Assembly (NCBI GenBank): GCA_013397865.1
Contig: VZTI01002652.1
Span: 2,928,692 to 2,992,691, forward strand
Origin: Struthidea cinerea
Lineage: Eukaryota; Chordata; Aves; Passeriformes; Corcoracidae
Reading direction: 5' to 3'
Length of the DNA stretch: 64,000 nt
In this document: positions 9,011 through 23,455 of the stretch, in pieces
Position numbering within the stretch: position 1 is the stretch's first letter
How the letters are laid out: every line of letters starts with the position of its first letter
Made by a program: the position numbers and the translations under genes
The notes under the pieces: generated by a model
Told to the model about the DNA's origin: nothing
Seen by the model: only the letters and a program-made list of their open reading frames with translations
Database searches by the model: none

Positions 9011-12000
9011 CTTCTGGGAAATTATCTCAAAAGCAACACATTTCTCTCCCTTCTGGCAGGGTCTGGACCATTTACTGAATTACATTCCTAGCACCTGTTC
9101 CTGATCCGGATTAAACCACCAATTTATTCCCAAAGCTATTTAAGTTTATTTGGCTGTAGCCTTGTCAGGGTTTTCCACCTCCTGGCTGCAGTTTTTGCTT
9201 TCCATTTAATGGCATGAGAACCCCTTGATGTACTGCTCCTCCATGCCACATTTTTTGATGCATGCCTCTTACAAACAGCTTTGCTAGTGATCTGTCTAAT
9301 TTGGTGTCTAGGTTCTTAATGCCTTATTTATTACTTGCCTTCCTAGGAAAAGGCTCGGTCTTCACCAGCTGTCTGACATGGGATATCACCACATAAACTC
9401 AGTAGCTCCAGAAACGCCCTTTTCCTCGTCCCTCCTTGGTGCAGCAGGCAGGATGGGAACTGGCAGGCACCTGGGCCCGGGGGAGAGGGAACCCCTGCCT
9501 GGGGGAGTTCCTGTCTCCCGAGGCCTGGGACCCCCCTTCCCACTCGCAGTCCTTCAATTGCAATGCAGCTGCCTTGCCCCACAGCAGCAGGTACAGGATT
9601 GGTGACCTTTCCCATTCTATCCCCTTACTGTAAAAGCTGTTCTCAGTCGCAGAGTGATAAAGTGTGGGGGAGGCACTGTCTGCTCCAGCATTAGGAAAAG
9701 CCAGAGAGGTTTGCAGGTCCCTTCTGCATCCATGTATTACCTCGGATGTGTGACTAAGCTGTTTGTCAGAAAGTTACTGTGTAGCAGTGACTTTTTCTTA
9801 GCACCTTCAATTATTTAGATGTCTTTTGGGACTGTGTACTACTCTGCCCACAGCATTCTTTCCCATTCTTTCCCCTTATATGCTTACATATAAGCTCTTC
9901 CAGCACAAGAAAAGGTTAAAGGCACTTCAGTACTAGACTGTGTGTACCTGGGAGAGGGACAGGGCTGCCTGAAGGAAGAGCTCAAAATGGGGAAGAGCAT
10001 AAGATACTCTGAGGAAGCTGTTTATGGAAGAAGGTAAGGAGGGCAGAGTGGTTCGGTTTGAGGTTTTTTTTCTTTCCTTGTGTATAGAGATGTATATTTT
10101 GGTAGATAAAGCATAGAGAATGCAGAAACAGTAGCAGTAGAAACAAACCCCTTCAGGGAGAGGGTGATGGGGAGCAGTGGAGGCATTTGTTCCTCTGGGT
10201 ACCAGCTTCCTGGGTTGGAGTGTGGGGGAGAGAAGACTTCATCTGCTACATCACCTTCATCTCTGGGGAAGGACATTAGCTGAAACTGCCAAGATACAGC
10301 ACAGATGTAGTCAGAGGCTAAACTATTGCCAAAGCAAATACAAAATTTTGTTGCATTCTAAGACTAGTACCAAATGTCTTTAAAGAGGAGCACAGTATGT
10401 CCTAACTTACAAACGCTGCGGGACTTCCAGAGTATATACTTTTTTTGCCCTCCCTGCTAGAGATTCTCATCCAAATATTGACCAATTCTGACCTTGCTTA
10501 ACTTACGAGCTTTGACAAGATTACAGCTCATGAAAGTATGGTTGCGGGGCTAATATTTGTAAAGTGAGTTTACGGAATAAGACCATATAAATTCATTTTT
10601 ATGACTGAGCACATATAAAAAAGTTATAGGTCTCAGTGTTCACTCTACTTTGGAACCCAGTGGTTTCTAATGAATCACTTTTATTATGTAGGCAGTTTCT
10701 TAGTTGGAAGGGAGGACCAGTGACCGAGAAGCCATAGGGATAAATTCAGACTCGGTGTAAGCATATGAAGCATTGTTGAAGTCAAGAGAGTCATGACCAG
10801 TTACAGCAAAGCTGAATTGGACTCCTGAGTTTTGCTGAAGTGGCTTTCACATGAGAATACATAGGCCAAAGGTGAGCCATCTATCTGAAAGTCCTTGAAC
10901 TTCAGGTTAGTTCAGATAAAAGGGAACCTGTGCTGCCGTCATCCACAGATTTCATCTTCATAATACAAATACTTGATGGAAATTGTTTTGAAAACCCAAA
11001 AGTATTTCTGTATATATGCCCATATACTAAACCCCAAAAAATTACTAGAGTTCTACCTTCCACAGTAGAATACAGAAGACAAAGTGATACAGAGAAGATG
11101 TAGGGATTAACGTCTATGAACCGTTGACTGTGTATGAATTAATTATTTGCCCTACTGATTCAGGACTGTATTTAATCATTATGTTCTGCAAAAAACCTCA
11201 GTATTTGTGAGAGGGTTGAGTTCAAGAAAAAAAATTTATTGCAATCTCCTTTTGGTTGAAGGGGACTTTGTTTATTCCTTCTAGGGCTTACTGAGAAAAG
11301 TTCCAGGTCATCACTTACATAATACATTAGTGGATTACTTTTTCATTTCTGCCAGGGAATTTTTTTCGGATGCCTAAAAATGTAATTAGATGAAATGAAT
11401 GTATTACAAATTTCCCTGACAGAAAACAGGAGTTTCTTTCAGCTTCTCTCTAAAAATTGTTAGTGGATGGAAGCAGTTGTGACTGGAAAGGGATCTAATA
11501 CGTGCACAAGTGTTCAGCTCTTCCACTATGAATTAGTGTTAAGCTTCTTTCTGGTGATGGTACACTAGCAAGAATAATACTGTACTCCTTTGGAAGTAAA
11601 CTACAGAGGGATGATTATAAAGTAAGATTAACCAGTGGTAAAATGTGCTGGGAACTTCAGGGAGGAAAGTATGTACAGAGCTCCTGGTAGCAAAATGTGC
11701 TCCGGCCAGTATCAAGCATGTTATGCTGCCAAAGGGAGAGTGATTCTGAAGGACTGGGACCAACTGAAGTAGCTCTACTGAAGTATTGCTACAGTTGCAA
11801 AGGATTCATCCGTTGTTATTACAATTTCATGAAACCAAGGGTTTGCTCAGAAGAGTTATTATTTCATAAACAACTTCTTATTTAGCTCTGCTGTTTACGG
11901 TTTTGATTCTACATCTAGAGCAAAATGTTTGTAACTCCTTTCCTTTCAGCATTTTAACCAAGCAGCTGATCAATGTCTTCTGCCTTGCTATTAAATGGAT

Positions 12001-15000
12001 TTTGAAAAATTCTTCAAACCATATCAGTCTCATATGGTGATTTAGTTCTTTGAATTTACCCTCAGCTGGGAATTCTGCAGGCAACTGTGATTCTGTTGTG
12101 TTAAATACTTACTTGAAATGTTTCATCCATCATCATTTCTAGTCCTTTTCTGATGCAATGTAGTTTGTGCTTTGTCTTTCTTGAAAACTGAATGGCTGTT
12201 AAATTATCCATTCATCTTTCAGATTTGCTGTACAATTTGAGTTCCCTCTATTGGCTGTCTCTTCTACCTTATCTGCCAACTTTTCAATCTACTTCCTCAG
12301 ATCTTTATATACGTTTCCATACATGACTGCCATGTCCTTCACAACACATTGGGTAGATAATTCTAAGTAAAACAGCAACAGAAATGGTAATATTATGAAT
12401 GATTCAATTTTTCTCACAGATTAGGGTGAAAGCCTTTAGTGAAGCTTAGCTTCACTGAAGTCAAAGGGAAATGTTTGTTTTTCTATCTTCTCCCAAATAC
12501 CTTTGTTGAAGAACTGCTCTTTCAGTTGAGACTGTTTTGGCATAATATGACTCAGAAGTAAGCTGAAGTACTCTTGTCTGAAGGGAAAAAGGACTCCTTT
12601 CTGCTGCCTCTTCTAAAGATTTTGGAGAAACTTGTAAATTCCTAAAATTGTTGACAGTAATACAATATTGCATCAATAATCTCATCAAGTTATGAAAATC
12701 ACAGCAAAAATAAAACTCTCCTAATTTTCAAAGGCAAAATGAAACCCTCCCTGTTCTCAGGAAGCAGAAAAAAAGGATCAGGATCCTTGCGCCTTTTGTA
12801 AAAAGATGTTCATGATAGTCACAGACAAAAAAATATCTTTGCTCTGAAATCACCAAAACTATGCTTTTCCATATTATACTGTGAAACAGTGATGGACTTA
12901 GATGGAAATTGCAAATAAAATCATTCTTTCTTCTTTTCCTGGTTTTTCTTTCTTGTATAGTTCTTCTTAACCTTTTCTATTTGTAAGAAAGTAGCAGAAA
13001 AAAACTTCTCAGATTAAGGGCAATAGGTAAGAAAAACAGTTTGCTAATGCTTAGTCCATTACTGGAAGTTCTAATACAGGGATACTATCTGAGTTTTCTG
13101 AAAGTTCCAGAGAATTCATTCTGGGTGGCCTCATTTAGATTCATCATTAGTAGACAAGAAACAAAGCAAGAAAAGTGCTGAACCTACTTAAGATTGTATT
13201 TCAAGGCTACAGAGAGATCCTTCTACTTTGCCAAAAATCTCTTTTCTCTGGGCCAAACCTTTATTCCTAACACAATCCTTAGCTACCAACTTCCCCCCAG
13301 CACTGGCATTTGGCTTGATTAAGTTTCCTCTGAAGCAAATTTCTTACACACACAGCAGAAAATGTTGCACCTGCTCTTCCTTGGATAATATTACCCACTG
13401 GGTTTCAACAGAAAGGGAGACTAATTTGATCTGCCAACATCTGTTTGATCTGCCTCAGTCCCTGGTATCTCACACACTGCATCCTGGGCTGATGTGCCTT
13501 ACTAATCCTTGTCAGCCAGGTACTCTCAGGGAGCATAAATGCTTTATCTCTCAGTTTTTGTGTCCAAATCAAATGTCAGAAACAAACCCTGCCAAAAGTG
13601 TGCATTTTTACGGTATTCTTTAGGCTCTATTGAAAGTTATCCTCCTCTTCCTTCAGCATGCTACAGAGGAAAAGCTGGCTTCAATGAGAATCACACAGAG
13701 CTGATCAAATTGCTTCAACTGAACAGATCTTTCCAAATAGCTCAGTCCTGATTTTTTTTTTTTCATTAAAACACTTAACAACTTATGAACATGTTTCATG
13801 GACTGTCTATATATTGTGCATGGTGAACAGCTAGGGAGTTCCCTGCCCCCTGACTAGCTGCTAACTTAAAATGTAAGAGCAGTGCCCTGACTTTTGTATC
13901 AACAATCCCAGGTATGGGTGACTGGTGGAAAACCATTTCCAAAATGTTCATACAGATAAAGTCTTCTTGGTTAAATAATTTTAAATTTTTTTCAGTTCTA
14001 ATTGTGTAGACAGAAAAGAAACATCTGAAGGAAGAAGTCATTGTTTTGGCTGCATCCAGTGACTCTTGCCTGAGTAAGGACTAAGCCACGCCATACAGTC
14101 CATTCTGGACAATCAGAGCTTCTTAGAGGAGTGTTCCAAACCCTGAACTTCTTATACAATATTTCATCATGCAAAATTGTAATTGAAGGACAGAGGGAAA
14201 GGGATAGAAGTGGTAACTGAGGAAGGGCTGCATCAGGATATAGCAGTGTAAGCATGATTGTTGAAGAACACCTTTTTAATGTTCTCTGCCTATGAGAGGT
14301 TAATCTCTTGTCTTAAAATTTTAAGTAGAGTATATACCTTTGGAAAAAAAAAATCATTCTGTGTGTATGTACTTCCAATTCTAGTGTCAAAGTCAACTCT
14401 TGAACCAGAGAAGTTAAAGCCCAGAGAGCCATGACTGTTGAATATTTCTGTGTATTTTTTCTGTGCTTTGAAGAGGCTCTACCATTTATAACACCCGTGC
14501 ATTTAATCTAAATTTATAAGCAGAATAGATGCTTTTGCAGCTACATCATTATAGACAACAAATAGATTTAATTACAAGGCCAGACATTATCTTCTGTAGG
14601 CAGGCAGGCATATCAGAGCTCTTGGAGTTACAGACAGAGCAATCACATTTCTTTCTAAGTACTTCGGAACAGTGTGATAAAGAAGGAATCTGTCCCTCCA
14701 CATTCCATTCTAAACACTTAAAGTACTTGGTAGGCTGAATGTTTCCACTCTTCCCAGGTTCCCCCTAGAATCCTGCATGGAGTAATGCAAATTCAATTCT
14801 GTAGATACTATTATATGTTTGAAGTTCTCAATACCCAAGAAAATCTTGAATAGCTCTAAAAATAGCACTAAAATGGAGCAGTTCAAGGGAGCACCAAGGT
14901 AGAGGTGAGCAGGGCAATCTCAGGCACGCATAAGTTGTAAAAGCCATGAGCTTCTTTATCTTCCACAAAGACATCTCCCTTAAATTTAAATAGCTGCTGT

Positions 15001-18000
15001 CATTGTCACTGACTACCTGACTATGTATTTATCTGCCCAGAAGCAGAGTGCATGGCCTTTGGCCCTGCTATTCATAGTGTTACTGTCTCTGCCTAACAAT
15101 GCCCTGAACAGAGCTGGGTTTCTGTTAGCATCTTTTGTTTGATGTGAATCGCTGAAGCTTTGATGTTGTTTGTGAGAAATATAATCATTTAAAAGAATAA
15201 GATCTTCACTCTCCCACTCCGTGTGCTCCCCACAGAGAAATCTAATCTGAGCTGGGAAAAATCTGTGACTGATCCTGTTTTAGGTAGACACAAATGAGAG
15301 AGTCCAGAAGAGAAATCTGTTAGTGTTGAAACTCTTAGCATCTCTTTACTGGAGGATCAGAGAGGTAATTTATCTTAATGATCAAAATTCCATTTCCCGT
15401 TACTCATACATTTATGTTCAAATAGGTACAGAAAGCTTTCTCTGTGTGCTGAACGCAGCTGTCAGCATAGACATAGTGTTTTATTTTCAGTGGGATGCTT
15501 CAATTTTTCTGCTTTAGTTGCATATACTTCTTTATAGGATATTCTAACAAAACAAGGGAATTAGTACTTTATGCTGATGCTACATTAGTAGGTTTGAAAT
15601 GCTCTACAGTTTAAAAAAATGCATTTTTAAAAAGAAATTATTATTCTAATAAGCTTGTTTCTCATCTCTACTGATAAATGCTTTTCTTACTGTCATTTTT
15701 GAATGAAGAGCAAATGTGATGCAGTAAAGTGTAACTAAAGCCCCTAAAATCTGAGATTCAATGTAAATTGATGGCTATTCTCCTATCAAGGCAAAAGCTT
15801 CACTGTTACATAAAAATCCTCTGATCCGTGACCACTACAGTAACAAAAAAAAGTAAATTAATAAAATTGTAAATGTCCTAAGTGTAATAAAATGCAATGA
15901 ACAAAAAACTGGGATGCTTTTATCTTCATAGATCTTTGATCCACAGTGTGAAGGAAATGGATTTGATTACTAAGATATGAAATTGGAGGTGGCTTGATTC
16001 CTACATTGAGCAGCAGACAGGGGAGAGAGCAAGGGAGCAGAGCTGTGGCTTACCTTGTGTCAGGAGCAGAGTCAGGTTTACAGAGAAAGCACAAAGGGTT
16101 TGGATTTAGACACTTGGATATGGGAAAACTGTGCATAATTCCAGATATTAATTTTTTTATATATATAGCTATATCCACCTTCAGTCTTTACATTAGCTCA
16201 TGGTGTAGTACATTTCTGGGTGGGATGGGCATTCCAAGGGGCAGTCAAACAGGACTGCTAATAGAAGTTGCATAGATCTTATTGATTTGCTAATCACTTG
16301 TAAACCTTCTCACAAAAAGGGGCCAAACTCAGGAACAGTTCTAGCCGGGTAAGCAGAGGGATGTGATCCATGTTCCCTAATAAAGGAGACTTCATTATCC
16401 TTTACTTGGGAGAACTACTGCATCTCCAAGTGAGTTGGCTTGAGCTCCCTTAAGGAAATGCAGAAAGCAGAGCAAATAGAGCCAAATCTCCACAAAGGTT
16501 TCAGAACTGAGGAAAAAAGATAAGCCTAGAAAAGCCATAACTAAAATGTGCTGCAAAGTTTATATACTATTTTAAGTATGAACCATTCCTTGTGGGCATT
16601 CTGGTGTAGTCTAGCTCATAAACTTGGACTGCAGAGAGGATACTGTTTGTTCTAGTACTGTGAGAGGCACTGGGATGGTGTCAGACCACCCTTGGAAGTT
16701 TAGGCTGTGAAAGTCGTTCAGTATTGCATACTTCAGATGTCCACAGCTGCCCGGAATATCCGGCTCTTTGAGAAAAGGCAATTTCAGGGAGCTCTGCTGA
16801 TCTCACATGTGACTTTAATGGGAGTTGCCAGCATTCACTGGTTGCTGGGATCACCTCTGCTGTGTGTGTGTGAAATAACACAGAACACAGCATTAGGTCC
16901 TACTCTAGCAACTGCATTGGTAAGGACTGGCACATTCCCCACAGCATTCCCTTTGGGGCTCTGGATGCTATAAAATCCCACATGGATACAGGATTTCTAA
17001 TCACTAGCATGGAAAAAAAAAATATAAAAGCCTTGATTTTATTCTCTATGGTTTAATGTTTTAATTTTGGTATGAAAATAAGTGTCAAATGTTTGTAGGT
17101 TTTTTCAAACATGGTTTCTCTAAGTACTGAGCTGTAGGAGTACTGCTAATATTTTACTGATTTATCAGCTGCCACTGCATCCCTTTATATTGCATTTGTA
17201 ATGATATAACCTGTTCTCTCCCCACATGCAGTTCCTACAATGTACTACAATGGCAAGAATTTTAAAGAATGTAAAAAAACCCCAAAATCTAGGATATGGT
17301 CAGAGTTGCAGTGTTCAGCCAGCCCTAAACAGAGGATTTACAATGCCTGAATACTCTGCTGATGGGATATGTGCATTGAAGTTTGATTAAGCTGGATATG
17401 AAAATTAAAACTTGGCTTCACATTGAAGAGAGAATCTCCTGCAGTGTGATACTATGGTATCAAGTTTTCTGTTTACCCCTAAGGCTGGTGCTGCTATGAC
17501 TTCCAGGTTTGATGGTGTCTCTTTTTTAAGTTGTTGAGCAGCAGGCTAATGGCTGCACAGCATGATGCAAGCACAGTGGAAAGCAGGGAAATCAGATGTG
17601 AATATATTCCCCAGAGATCTCCTGCTAAGATGGAGCTAACTAACCAGAGCTTTAGTGCTCAGATGTAGTTTCCTCATGCAGAGGCTGGGCTGATTATCAG
17701 CTCTTCCTGCTTTACTGTACATTTTTGGATTACAGATGCTATTAGAAATAATGAATTCTGCTATAATATGCATTCTAGTGTAATATGAGCTAATTTATTG
17801 AAAGGAACATTATTTTTAAAGAGTGTCTGTCCAAGATCAGTGTCCATTGTCCCTCCCCCATATTGTCCAAAGTGATCCAGGTATTTTAAACAATATAGAT
17901 TTATATTCTTCTCTGCTTGCTTTGCCTTAATTGTTTGAAAACAGTAGCTATAGTTTATTTCATCAGGACAACGACTGACCTTAGAAAGGGACAGGATCTC

Positions 18001-18514
18001 TTGACAAAGCAGCAGCCTGGCTTGCTGCTTACACAAGTGTCTGCTCTCTGTGTCACACAACAGGAATTGCCATTGCTCCTGGGTAGTCATTTCATTATTG
18101 CCACGGTGGCAGCCTCAGATTCCACAAGGTATAGAGGGGAGTGGACACATTGTCCTTCTTACGGGCCTTATTACGTCCTTATTGTACGATATTGGTGATA
18201 TATCTGGTCTATAAAGTGAAAGGAACTGCCAATCCATTTTTATTTGTGTGCAGGGAAGCTACATTCAGGCACAAGTTCATAATTTTAATGTTAAGATGGG
18301 AGCTGGTATTGCTGTGCACCATCACTGACTCGTTCATTGCTTTGAGGTCTTAGGCAGTTTAGTGTGTGGTGGGAACAGGGAGAACTTGTTGCAGTTCCCC
18401 AAGGATGCTGGGTGAGAACATCATCCTGTTTTCTCAGGTATCAGTGGCCAGTCTTTGGTGGCACAAGGCAGTCTGTGTGGTTTCAGTCAAATCCTGAAGC
18501 TGTTTAATCCAAAA

Positions 18515-18745
18515 AGGCAGAAACATTGTTCTGATAGGAAAAAATTATTCCTGAAATGGTGGTCAAGCACTGGAACAGGCTGCCCAGGGAAGTGGTGGAA
18601 TCACCATCCCCTGGAAGTGTTCAAAAAACCTGTAGATGTGGTGCTTAGGGATATGGTTTAGTGTGGACCTGGCAGTGTTAGATTGATGATTAGACTCGAT
18701 GATCTCAGAGGTCTTTTCCAACCTTAATGATTGTGTGGTTATCTC
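18515..18745 (+). mobile_element. CR1 LINE 3' end (truncated copy)
   Basis: The block contains successive landmarks of avian CR1 3' regions: GCACTGGAACAGGCTGCCCA, CATCCCCTGGAAGTGTTCAA, GATATGGTTTAGTG, AGACTCGATGATCTCAGAGG, and CTTTTCCAACCTTAATGATTGTGTG close to the end. CR1 copies in birds are usually 5'-truncated like this one and end in short repeats of an ATTCTATG type. The copy is diverged and lies in sense orientation on the plus strand, opposite to PDE11A. The 85 bases before it may also belong to the element. Confidence 0.85.
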
Positions 18746-19304
18746 TAGCCTTAATAAAGGAGTACTCGGGCATTTACACACCGTGTGCCAAGCACCCAGG
18801 CAGTCTGTGTAGAAGCACCTTTAAAAGAGTAAAGTGTGAGTTAAACAGCACAGGTTAAACCACAAATTGTCACTGACCCGAAAGGCTTGGCCTAGAGTGC
18901 CGCTTAGCAGTTTGGGACGGTGCCAGAAGGAAGTGCAAAGGCTCAGGCTTGAGCTTCCCTTTGGGTCACACAGATTTGGACAAGTTTGACAGCACCAACT
19001 GAGACTGTCCCTCTGGCACGTCTCTGTACAGCGCTCCGTATCTCACCATGATGAGAATCAGTTTGTCTCAAACATAATAAACAATTGCCCTATCAGCTTT
19101 TACACCTTAGAGAGGAATTATGTTTACAGACATTACCACCTTCAGGGAATCTGAAGATTTCTGCATGGAATGCAGACTTTTGGTAAAGTCAAAGTAAGAT
19201 AAGAGTTCAAATAGCCTTCAAGGCTGCACTGAAATCTAACTCTTCCCCTAGAGAGACAGGAACAATCTTCTCTGGACTCTACAGGAGCAGTAAGTAAAAA
19301 TTAC

Positions 19305-19388
19305 CTCATACAATGGCATGCAGATGCTATCAATCCACTCGAGCTGCAGCCTGGGTAGTTCATGTTTCCTGTTCCGATCAAAAATGGC
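19305..19388 (-). CDS. PDE11A: PDE11A window exon 13, glutamine-switch exon
   Basis: The 84 bases are 28 codons in phase 0, beginning AIFDRNRK and ending SICMPLYE. The glutamine in LPRLQLEWID is the invariant residue (about 869 in human PDE11A4) that contacts the purine ring of cAMP or cGMP in all class I phosphodiesterases. EWIDSICMPLY lines the substrate pocket. Acceptor CAATTCAG precedes 19388; donor GTAATT follows 19305. The last residue is Glu where human has Gln, a conservative change at an exon edge. Confidence 0.96.
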
Positions 19389-20399
19389 CTGAATTGAGAA
19401 GGGAACAAAACTGTCATGCTTTAATTACACTGGAGTATTTTACAGACACATCATCCAGCACTTCACAGCTATGATCAAATTCTCACAACCAGAACACTTT
19501 GTAAACCATAATCAATCTTTGCAGCTGTCTTCCTACTGCTTTGCCTGGCATGAAAAATAAACTATTTTCAATTCTGCTTTGAAACTTTTAGGCTGAATGT
19601 GTTTGTGTTTTGTAATTCTGTGGTGTAAAATAAATGCTCCACAGTTGGAGTTGAGCTGGTAAATAACCTCCTGTAGGAATGTAAAGTAGACACCTTTGAG
19701 TAGAATTTTCTGTTTTCTCATATGGGGCTTTCCAGCTCAGCAGAACAGGGATGGATCTGAGCTGGCTCTCTCCCTCCCAGTTAAATTCTTTAGAATAATT
19801 TCTGTTACCCTTCTCCTGTTGCCTCCAGATAATGGCTGCTCAACATTTTCAGTTATTTAACCTGGATAGGGCTTTCTCTTCTAATTGTTCAGTGAAAATC
19901 TGTATGAAACTTTGCTAGTTCTTGTTTGACACTTTATACGCATCTGCCTACTCAGTTCCGATTTATCCCTTCAATCACACTACTATATTTAGATGTATAC
20001 TTATAGAAATGCATTTCAGCATTTGATACATCAAATAACATAGATATACAGCAGCAACATAACGTAAATCTGACAATTTTGATTTCCATAGGCAGCTGTG
20101 ATTTTTTAGTTCAATTTTGTGTATTAAACCCAACACCTGCTGCTTAGAAAGTTCACTGATAGGATAACCTTAGGAATAGATACAGAAAAAGGGTAAAAGG
20201 GATCAATGCAAAAGTGACTGTGTTGACTGGAGAGCTTTTATATATGGTTATAAATGCACATCCTTATTGGAAAGAGCTTTTATTTATGCTAAGATTTTTC
20301 TTTACGTACAAAATACAGTTCATTTTTTCTGAATGAGCCAAATGATATTTTCTTACTCTATTCAAGTTAGTAACTATTTCAGAAGTGATAAAAACTTAC
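19389..20399 (-). other. PDE11A: PDE11A intron, 1.0 kb
   Basis: The donor is GTAAGT and the acceptor CAATTCAG. I see nothing inside beyond ordinary AT-rich intron sequence. Confidence 0.85.
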
Positions 20400-20474
20400 T
20401 GAAGGGGTGAGTTTGAGTTCAGATCTTTCTCTGTCTCCTTGTTCAAAGAACTCACTGGTTACCAGCTCAGCTGC
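20400..20474 (-). CDS. PDE11A: PDE11A window exon 12, catalytic domain
   Basis: The 75 bases encode 25 residues in phase 0, AAELVTSEFFEQGDRERSEL followed by KLTPS. This is the conserved helix and EFF.QGD.E motif found near the end of class I PDE catalytic domains. The first residue is Ala where human PDE11A has Val. Acceptor ATTTTAG precedes 20474 and donor GTAAGT follows 20400. The acceptor has a second AG four bases on (AGGCAG), but using it would shift the frame. Confidence 0.96.
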
Positions 20475-23455
20475 CTAAAATAAAAATCGTGATAAAGATT
20501 AGAGTTCTTATTATATAATTTTTAGGATATTGAGTTTTTGCTCAGACCATGACTTCAGCCTGTGCTTAACTTTAAAGAAGTGAATAACCTCACTTACAGG
20601 ACAGACATCAGGCATGTATTCATACTGTTTTTGGGACTGGGCATAGAGGGGGTATAAACAGCCATAGTCACTGACAGGCACAGGGACTTATCCCTTTTTG
20701 GTAGGCAATTGACTTGGGGAATTACATTGCAATGCCAAGGTAGCACTCAATGCAGTTATAAGCAACTTACTCAAGAACTGAGACCAAAACAGAAAATTAT
20801 AACTTCTTGTTGGCATCCACTACTATGTTTGTAAAATGCTTTGTAAAACATGCAAGAGGTCTCTGATTATTTACAGGCTGTTGCCCTATAATAACAACTT
20901 CGCTTATCAAAGAAACTTGATTAACCAATACCCTCTGTTGCTTTAATCTAATGTGAATTCATAAAGGGTTTTTTCCCCCCACTAGGCTTTATTTTTTTTC
21001 CCAGTGACTGTCATCATTATAGGATCTGGATATCTAAGTATGAACTCAGATTGTGATGATCATCCTGACTTAAAATCAAGAAGTGGTAGGCTGGAAGTTA
21101 GAATGCATCTTTCTGACTTTTGTGAATGAAGATATTCTATTCACTGCAGAGGTTTGTGCTTAGAAGAAGACAAGACAAAATAAATATGGGTATGGAAACC
21201 AGAGGAATCTTAGGAAGTCAAACAGTAAGCAGTTCTGATATAGTACTGTACTCTTGTCATGTGGGAGGCTTTGAAGGTAAGCACATGCAACATTTTGAGA
21301 TGCAAAAAAACTGGAAGCCAATCTACTGAAGAGGCATTCACATCCTAAGGCTCCTGTCATGCCAGTGTATTGTTTTTAAGCTAGGAAATTATTTCACAAT
21401 GCTAAGGCACGAGAGGGTAAACTAAGCAAAGAACCTGAACTTCATAAAATCTCAAAATTTCTTGCTCTAGCAACTGCATGGTAGATAACATTCACAAATG
21501 CTAAGCTTGTTGTAGTTGAAATAAGGGGTACCAAAATAATTTGGAAGTAGGTGAAGGGATGTTATAAAGTACTCTTAAATCTTAAGCCAGGCTATCATAG
21601 TTTGGAATTTTATAATGTATGTAATCCAGTGCATTAATAAAATTCTGGATCAATATTCCAGATAGAGAAATAATTTAACAACTTAGTAGCAATTAAGGGT
21701 TTGCCAAGTGTATTGTATAAAAATAATCAAGACATAGTATCATCCTTGTCTCTCAGTGCTATTCTGATCCTGTCCTCCTTATGACCCTTTCTCTCTTCTT
21801 TTATCTGTTTCAATCTTCTCTTCCTGAATTTTTCAGTCTTACATGTGGTCTTTATTCCCTTTGTTTCAAATATGTTTTTTTCTTATGGCACAGTTAAGGT
21901 TCAACTATTTCCTGTTTTGCCTCTGTGGACTTACTAGCATTTGTGCTGGACTTACTAGCACTTCTGCTCAAAGAGGTAATGTTTCAAGCAATCCCAGACT
22001 GGATTTTTCAATATAAAGTAAACCTATATACTAAGCTGCAGGGGACTTTTCAGCTGTAGACCTCAAAAGCGATAAGCAGAAAAAACCCTAGTTTGCCAGT
22101 GACTCCTTCACTAATTCAGCAGCATAGCACAAAGATTCACAACAAGGAAAGCAGACCCTACCTGACATTTGGCTGTAAATGAAAATGCAGAAGCTAACTG
22201 GGTTAAGGAGAAAAAAATGAGGAGGGATTGCACACACTGCAGCAGTGGCCAGGTGGCACTGAAAAATCTTGTTACTCAATTTCCCACTGCAGGATAGAAG
22301 CAGCTTTCCTGATTTCCATGTGAGGTGAGCATATTCTGGCCAAGTAGAGCAACAGCCTTAGAGGAACTGTTGTCACAGTCTGCTGATAAAGCAAAAAAGG
22401 CTCACCTGGCAAAACTGAAAGCTGAGGTGAAGCCCTCCCCCCATAAATGTTTTTTTATTCAGTTGATGAGCATGTAACTTTCACAGATCCCTTTCAGCTT
22501 CTGTTACTTCCTTGTCCAAGGAAACTGGCTGCTCCTGCATCACTAGTTATCTGTGGCCTAGCTTTCTCTTTTTCACCCCAGCTTTATAACGATTACTTGC
22601 TGTCACACCAAACTTCCTCCAGGTGTGTACCCAAACCCAGCTGCTCTGGTATATTTTCAATTTGCTTCTTGATGCTGTCTATTCCTCCAAAACCCAACAC
22701 AGTCTGTCTTCTACTGGCTTGTTCTGGACCTCAGCGAAGGACAGAGAATGATTAGCATGGATACTGGAAATATTATGGATGGTTTCTGTGTAGACAGGAT
22801 GTCTAGAAGAGGGAATATCATGGGGCAAACGACAGGAGTTTTGGGACAGATTGCTTTCTCATATTGTACCTGTTTGCCAATGCTGGACCCATTTTTAACA
22901 TATATTTCTAAAGAGCCTACTCAGCAGCAGAACCCTGAATTTTTATTTGTTGATTTCTACGTAGACGATATTAAAGAAAGCCCTATACTACGCTTGCAAA
23001 TTTGCAACACGCTTAAGAAAATGAACATTTTTCTTTTATCATACCTACTGAAGATTTTATGAAAATGAAAATTTGCTAATGAAAATTTACAGATAATCTG
23101 TTGGTATTTTTGATTTAGGGAAGATTCTGCCACTGCCAAGGAAAACTTTGGGATAAAACAAGTAAATGCAGCTACATGTGGCTAAATGCCTTTTTTGTTT
23201 AATCCATCCATTTTTGGATATGGATTTAAAAACATTAGTAAGAGGAGAAGTTGTAAAGCCAGATGTACACACCAACATGTGTACAGGGAAAGATTATGCA
23301 ATCAACCATTTTTTGCAGAAACCCCCTGCTATTTTTTTATAGCATTAATACTGCTGTAATTTGATTCCAGTTTTGGTCCCTTGTAAACCAGAGCCCTGGG
23401 AATATTGTCCCGCCAGTCCCGCCTCCTCCCAGCCCTGCTATTAATCATGACTTGC
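20475..23455 (-). other. PDE11A: PDE11A intron, 3.0 kb, with GC donor
   Basis: This intron starts GCAAGT instead of GTAAGT (23455 downwards) and ends ATTTTAG. Its interior holds a tandem 21-base duplication at 21927-21968 and no other recognised feature. Confidence 0.85.
21927..21968 (+). repeat. Tandem 21-bp duplication
   Basis: Two adjacent copies of a unit beginning GGACTTACTAGCA differ at two positions. It looks like a local replication slippage product. Confidence 0.85.

Larger units (their letters stand above)
6130..19304 (-). other. PDE11A: PDE11A last intron, 13.2 kb
   Basis: The donor is GTAATT (non-consensus at +5) after GAG at 19305, and the acceptor is TTCCAG at 6130. It contains a TA microsatellite near 7790, a GC-rich patch at about 9430-9600, an AT-rich homeodomain-motif block near 8860-9010, and a CR1 3' end at 18515-18745. 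Open frames of 131 codons (13228-13623, plus) and 161 codons (7849-8334, minus) have no acceptable coding features, and I do not call them genes. Confidence 0.85.

Noticed and set aside
13228..13623. 131-codon plus-strand open frame
   Set aside because: There is no recognisable motif or splice context, and it is antisense within an intron.
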